From Pseudomonadota bacterium (GTDB taxonomy: Bacteria > Pseudomonadota > Alphaproteobacteria > JAAXGF01), in assembly GCA_022563655.1 (NCBI GenBank), contig JADFMW010000108.1:1-8937 (forward strand): DNA of 8,937 nt, read 5' to 3'. The notes beneath the pieces were generated by a model, which worked only from the letters and a program-made list of their open reading frames with translations, was not told the origin of the DNA and searched no databases. Each line of letters starts with the position of its first letter. Positions within the stretch are counted from its first letter, which is position 1. The position numbers and the translations under genes are program-made. Of the stretch, positions 6,135-8,937 are shown in pieces.

Positions 6135-6158
6135 GCCACCTTCAAGGCCACCTTCAAG
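6135..6158. repeat. Tandem 12-bp duplication in the TPR-rmuC gap
   Basis: GCCACCTTCAAG occurs twice back to back (6135-6146 and 6147-6158). The rest of the 106-base gap between the TPR gene and rmuC (6089-6194) shows no clear promoter, terminator or small gene. Confidence 0.85.
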
Positions 6159-6194
6159 GGAACAGGGAAGGCGCCGGGGCAAAGAGCGAGACGC

Positions 6195-6968
6195 TTACTC
6201 TACCTTGACGTCGAGGCGTTCGAGGTTTGCCCGGGCGGCGTCGGCGGGGGGTGTGTCGGGCGCCTCGGCCAGCACCTGGACCCAGTCGGAGCGGGCGCCG
6301 GCCGCATCGCCCGCAAGCCGGCGGATGTTGCCGCGCTCGAGCAGCGCCACCGGGTCGCGCGGGGCCAGCGTCAGCGCCCGCTCGATGTCGGCGGCGGCGC
6401 GGTCGAGGCTGTCGACGAAACGGTAGGCGCTGGCGCGGAAGGCATGGGCGTCGGCGCGCTCCGGCGCAAGCTCGATGGCCCGGCTCAAGTCGTCGATCGC
6501 GTCCCGGTAGGCGCCGCGGGCGGCGAGCGCCTGCGCCCGGTCGATCCACAGCTCGGGGTTGTCGGGATCGAGCTTGACGGCGGCGCTGAGCACGGCGTCG
6601 GCGCGTTCGGCCTGGCCGGCCTCCAGCCACGCCAGACCGGCCTGGCCGAAGAGCTCGGCGCGGAGCGGGCGGGCGTCGTCGGTTATCTCCTGGGCCAGCG
6701 CCTCGAGCCGCGTCGCCGCCTCGGCGGATTGGCCGAGCGCCAGCAGCGCCAGCGCCACGCAGTGCCGCGCCGGCGCCCCGCCGCCGAAGTCGCGCCACGC
6801 CATGGCGCTCTCGAACGCCGCGTCGGGGTCGCGATGGACGAGCGTCATGCAGGAGGCGTACTCACCGGCGGGGTCGATGTCGCGCTGGGCGGCGGCGGGA
6901 AGCGTGGCCGTGAGTGGGGCGAGAAACGCGAGCGCCGCGAGAAGCGCGAGCGTCGGCCCCGGCTTCAT
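6195..6968 (-). CDS. Secreted tetratricopeptide-repeat protein, function unknown
   Basis: 257 residues from the chosen ATG at 6968-6966. An N-terminal signal peptide (about 1-27: MKPGPTLALLAALAFLAPLT, then ATLPAAA before QRD) predicts export to the periplasm. From about 37 to 238 the protein is a run of TPR-like helical pairs, clearest at 103-136, 137-170, 171-204 and 205-238, with spaced A/L/G/A residues and ends such as VKLDPDNPEL, IELAPERADA and LTLAPRDPVA. Two cysteines (C40, C70) could form a disulfide. TPR proteins are scaffolds for protein binding; no enzyme domain is seen. The frame extends upstream to 7226 and other ATGs exist at 6986 and 7022. None has a good Shine-Dalgarno sequence, so 6968 was chosen because it places the signal peptide at the N-terminus. 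Divergent from the dehydrogenase gene across 205 bases. Confidence 0.8.
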   Translation of the reverse strand: MKPGPTLALLAALAFLAPLTATLPAAAQRDIDPAGEYASCMTLVHRDPDAAFESAMAWRDFGGGAPARHCVALALLALGQSAEAATRLEALAQEITDDARPLRAELFGQAGLAWLEAGQAERADAVLSAAVKLDPDNPELWIDRAQALAARGAYRDAIDDLSRAIELAPERADAHAFRASAYRFVDSLDRAAADIERALTLAPRDPVALLERGNIRRLAGDAAGARSDWVQVLAEAPDTPPADAARANLERLDVKVE

Positions 6969-7160
6969 GGCCGTGCGGCCCGTCATGGTAGCGCGGCCGC
7001 GGAAGGGGGGGAGGGACGTCATGGCGCGGTTTCGTTTCGCCTCGTGTTTGCGGTGTGTGTCCGATAGCCGACAATGGTATTCATCGGTTAGCCTGGAACG
7101 GGCCATGAGTTCAACCGCTTCGTGGCGAACGATCGGGGCCGCCCGCTCCGCCGTCTGGTG

Positions 7161-7165
7161 AAGGA
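7161..7165 (+). promoter_or_regulatory. Ribosome binding site of the 2-hydroxyacid dehydrogenase
   Basis: AAGGA, eight bases before the ATG at 7174, fixes the start. The remaining divergent intergenic region (6969-7160) must carry promoters for both neighbours, but no pair of -35/-10 boxes stands out. Confidence 0.65.
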
Positions 7166-7173
7166 CATCTCGC

Positions 7174-8163
7174 ATGAACGCTTCCGCGAAACCGAGAATC
7201 CTGAGGACCGATACCGAAGTCCGCATCGGCGAGCGGGATCTGGCCTATCTCGACACGCTCGCCGACGTGGTCACCGCCGAGGCCTGGGACGAGGGCACAT
7301 TGGCCCGCCAGGCGAAAGACGCCGAGCTGATCGTGACCTCGTTCTTTCCGACCATTTCGGCGCGGGTGATCGAAGCGGCGCCCAAGCTCAAGGCGATCGT
7401 CAAGTACGGCGTCGGCGTCGACAACATCGACCTCGACGCGGCCACCCGGCGCCGCGTCATGGTCGTCAACTGCCCCGAATACGGCGCCGAGACGGTCGCC
7501 GACCACGCCTTCGCGCTGCTGCTCGCCCTGGCCAGGAAGATCGTCCAGATCGACCGCGCGACGAAGGAGACGACTTGGGTCTGGCCGGCGCCCGAGTACT
7601 GCGGGGTCGACCTCGCCGGCAAGACCCTCGGCCTCGTCGGCTTCGGCAGCATCGGCCGGGCGATGTCGCGCCGCGCCGCCGGCTTCGGCCTTGAGCAGAT
7701 CGCCTACGATCCCTATGTAGAGCCGGAATCGCTCGCGGCGCACCCCGTTCGCTTGGTCGCCTTCGACGAGCTGCTCGAGCGCTCGGACTTCATCTCGATC
7801 CACTGCATCCTGACGCCCGAAACACGGGGGCTGATCGGCGAGGCGGAGCTGAAAAAGATGAAGGACCAGGCCTACCTCGTCGACGTCTCCCGAGGCGCCA
7901 TCATCGACGAGACGGCGCTGGTGCGTGCGTTGACCGAGGGTTGGATCGCCGGCGCCGGCATGGACGTGTTCGCCCAAGAGCCGCTGGCGCCCGGCTATCC
8001 GCTGCTCGGGCTCGACAACGTCATCCTCACGTCGCACCTCGCGTGGTACACCAAGGAGGCCGACGAGCGGCTGGCCAAGGAATGCGTCGCCAGAGTGCTC
8101 GAGCTGTTGCGCGGCGAGACACCCAGGAACGTCAGAAACGCGAGGGAGCTCGGACTGGCGTGA
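7174..8163 (+). CDS. D-isomer-specific 2-hydroxyacid dehydrogenase, CtBP/phosphoglycerate-dehydrogenase-like
   Basis: 329 residues, complete. The family reduces 2-oxoacids or oxidises D-2-hydroxyacids with NAD(P)(H) in the cytoplasm. Visible: substrate-domain motif KYGVGVDNIDLDAA (77-90), VNCPEYGAETVADHAFALLLALARK (98-122), Rossmann motif GFGSIG (156-161) with the NAD-selective Asp179 in AYDPY. The catalytic triad is complete: Arg240 in DVSRGAIID, Glu269 in AQEP, His288 in TSHLAWYT. The AWY after the catalytic His and the CPEYG segment resemble the C-terminal-binding-protein-like branch rather than SerA, and there is no ACT regulatory domain. The substrate cannot be read from sequence: phosphoglycerate, glyoxylate/hydroxypyruvate or another oxoacid are possible. 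Followed after 87 bases by an SDR gene in the same direction, possibly an operon. Confidence 0.92.
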   Translation: MNASAKPRILRTDTEVRIGERDLAYLDTLADVVTAEAWDEGTLARQAKDAELIVTSFFPTISARVIEAAPKLKAIVKYGVGVDNIDLDAATRRRVMVVNCPEYGAETVADHAFALLLALARKIVQIDRATKETTWVWPAPEYCGVDLAGKTLGLVGFGSIGRAMSRRAAGFGLEQIAYDPYVEPESLAAHPVRLVAFDELLERSDFISIHCILTPETRGLIGEAELKKMKDQAYLVDVSRGAIIDETALVRALTEGWIAGAGMDVFAQEPLAPGYPLLGLDNVILTSHLAWYTKEADERLAKECVARVLELLRGETPRNVRNARELGLA

Positions 8164-8202
8164 GCCGGGGGGGCATAGACCCGCCGGGCCGCCCCGCTCC
8201 GC

Positions 8203-8231
8203 CCGCCAACCCCGCGCGCCGCCAACCCCGC
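8203..8231. repeat. Pair of 13-bp direct repeats before the SDR gene
   Basis: CCGCCAACCCCGC occurs at 8203-8215 and 8219-8231 in the GC-rich 87-base gap between the dehydrogenase and the SDR gene. No clear terminator hairpin with a T-tract is visible there. Confidence 0.75.
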
Positions 8232-8250
8232 CAGCCGCCGGAGACCGCCC

Positions 8251-8937
8251 ATGGCCGCAACCTCGCCCCGCCGCCTGTTCTGCTTCGGCCTCGGCTACAC
8301 CGCGCTCAGGCTCGCCGAGGCGCTGATGGCCGAGGGCTGGAGCGTCGCCGGCACCTGCCGCTCGGAGGACAAGCGCCGGCGCCTCGAGGACCGCGGCATC
8401 GCCGCATACCTGTTCGACCGCGGCCGGCCCCTCGCCGACGCCGGCGCCGCGCTCGCAGGCGCGACCCACCTGTTGAGCTCGGCGCCGGCCGACGGGCAGG
8501 GCGATTCCGTGCTCGACCACCACGCCGCCGCGATCGCCCACGCCGAGGGCCTCGAATGGATCGGCTATCTCTCGACCACCGCCGTCTACGGCAACCACCG
8601 CGGCCTGTGGGTCGACGAGGACACGCCGCCCGATCCCAGCGGCGAGCGCGGCCGGTGCCGCCTCGACGCCGAGAAGCTGTGGCTCGATTACTGGTGGGGC
8701 CACGGCATCCCGGCGCACGTCTTTCGCCTCGCCGGCATCTACGGCCCCGGGCGCAGCGCGCTCGATGCGGTGCGCGCCGGCGCCGCCAAGCGCATCGACA
8801 AGCCGGGGCAGGTGTTCTCGCGCGTCCACGTCGACGACATCGTGGCCGTGCTGCGCGCCTCGATCGCCCGGCCCAACGGCGGCCGCGCCTACAACGTGTG
8901 CGACGACCGCCCGGCGCCGCCGGCCGAGGTGGTCGAG
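8251..8937 (+). CDS. Atypical extended SDR / NAD-dependent epimerase-like protein (open at right edge)
   Basis: 229 codons are present with no stop, so the C-terminus is missing; relatives are usually somewhat under 300 residues. The N-terminal Rossmann fold begins RRLFCFGLGYTALRLAEAL with a GxGxxA-type dinucleotide motif (13-18). Later come LLSSAPA (74-80), YLSTTAVYGNHRGLWVDEDTPP (106-127) and VFRLAGIYGPGRSALD (157-172), all typical of the extended SDR fold, then RVHVDDIVAVL (191-201) and GRAYNVCDDRPAP (211-223). The usual catalytic YxxxK is not visible: at the expected place is RCRLDAEKLW (135-144), with no Tyr four residues before the Lys. This fits atypical SDRs often annotated as NAD-dependent epimerase or YeeZ-like protein. 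GGAG at 8240-8243, seven bases before the ATG, supports the start. Substrate unknown. Confidence 0.88.
   Translation, partial: MAATSPRRLFCFGLGYTALRLAEALMAEGWSVAGTCRSEDKRRRLEDRGIAAYLFDRGRPLADAGAALAGATHLLSSAPADGQGDSVLDHHAAAIAHAEGLEWIGYLSTTAVYGNHRGLWVDEDTPPDPSGERGRCRLDAEKLWLDYWWGHGIPAHVFRLAGIYGPGRSALDAVRAGAAKRIDKPGQVFSRVHVDDIVAVLRASIARPNGGRAYNVCDDRPAPPAEVVE

Noticed and set aside
4382..6208. 608-codon plus-strand open frame across recR and rmuC
   Set aside because: It starts inside recR in another frame and runs antisense through rmuC; the composition is Arg/Ala-rich with no motif. Both underlying genes are secure.
6969..7226. N-terminal extension of the TPR gene up to an ATG at 7226
   Set aside because: It would bury the signal peptide inside the protein and overlap the start of the divergent dehydrogenase gene; the extension has no recognisable sequence.
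7111..8829. 572-codon minus-strand frame opposite the dehydrogenase and SDR genes
   Set aside because: Antisense shadow across two secure plus-strand genes and their gap; no domain visible.

Overview
The window reads as two different pieces of DNA joined near position 1920. Everything right of the join (about 1935-8937) is very GC-rich and carries the order small SRP RNA - dnaX - ybaB/ebfC - recR, with the first codons of a NudC-like gene pointing away upstream. That arrangement and the protein types fit an alphaproteobacterium, probably Rhodospirillales-like; no species is claimed. Everything left of the join (1-about 1907) has visibly lower GC and carries, on the minus strand, the C-terminal part of asd followed by fimV. 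This is the gammaproteobacterial asd-fimV order, and FimV is essentially a gammaproteobacterial protein. The likeliest explanation is a chimeric (metagenomic) contig; a true genomic rearrangement cannot be excluded from the sequence alone.

Layout. Minus strand: fimV N-terminal 414 codons (1244 to the left edge, open); asd C-terminal part ending at 1352, fused in frame at about residues 18-24 to the first residues of a NudC-like protein (start at 1978). Plus strand: SRP RNA (about 2058-2156) with a plausible promoter, dnaX (2207-3826), ybaB (3823-4146, overlapping dnaX by 4 nt), a 61-nt array of inverted 7-nt repeats, recR (4218-4811). Minus strand, convergent with recR: an alphaproteobacterial-type rmuC (6088 to 4844), then a secreted TPR protein (6968 to 6195). 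Plus strand: a CtBP/phosphoglycerate-dehydrogenase-like 2-hydroxyacid dehydrogenase (7174-8163) and an atypical SDR/epimerase-like protein (8251 to the right edge, open).

Function. The right-hand core is DNA-maintenance housekeeping: clamp loader (DnaX), nucleoid-associated YbaB, gap-repair RecR, and RmuC, beside the RNA of the protein-targeting particle. The left-hand genes concern lysine/threonine/methionine precursor synthesis (Asd) and polar organisation/type IV pilus function (FimV). No CRISPR, tRNA, transposase, phage or defence genes were seen. I did not find a new multi-gene system; the points worth a second look are the in-frame chimera, the 5 x 54-bp repeat inside dnaX, and the heptanucleotide array upstream of recR.
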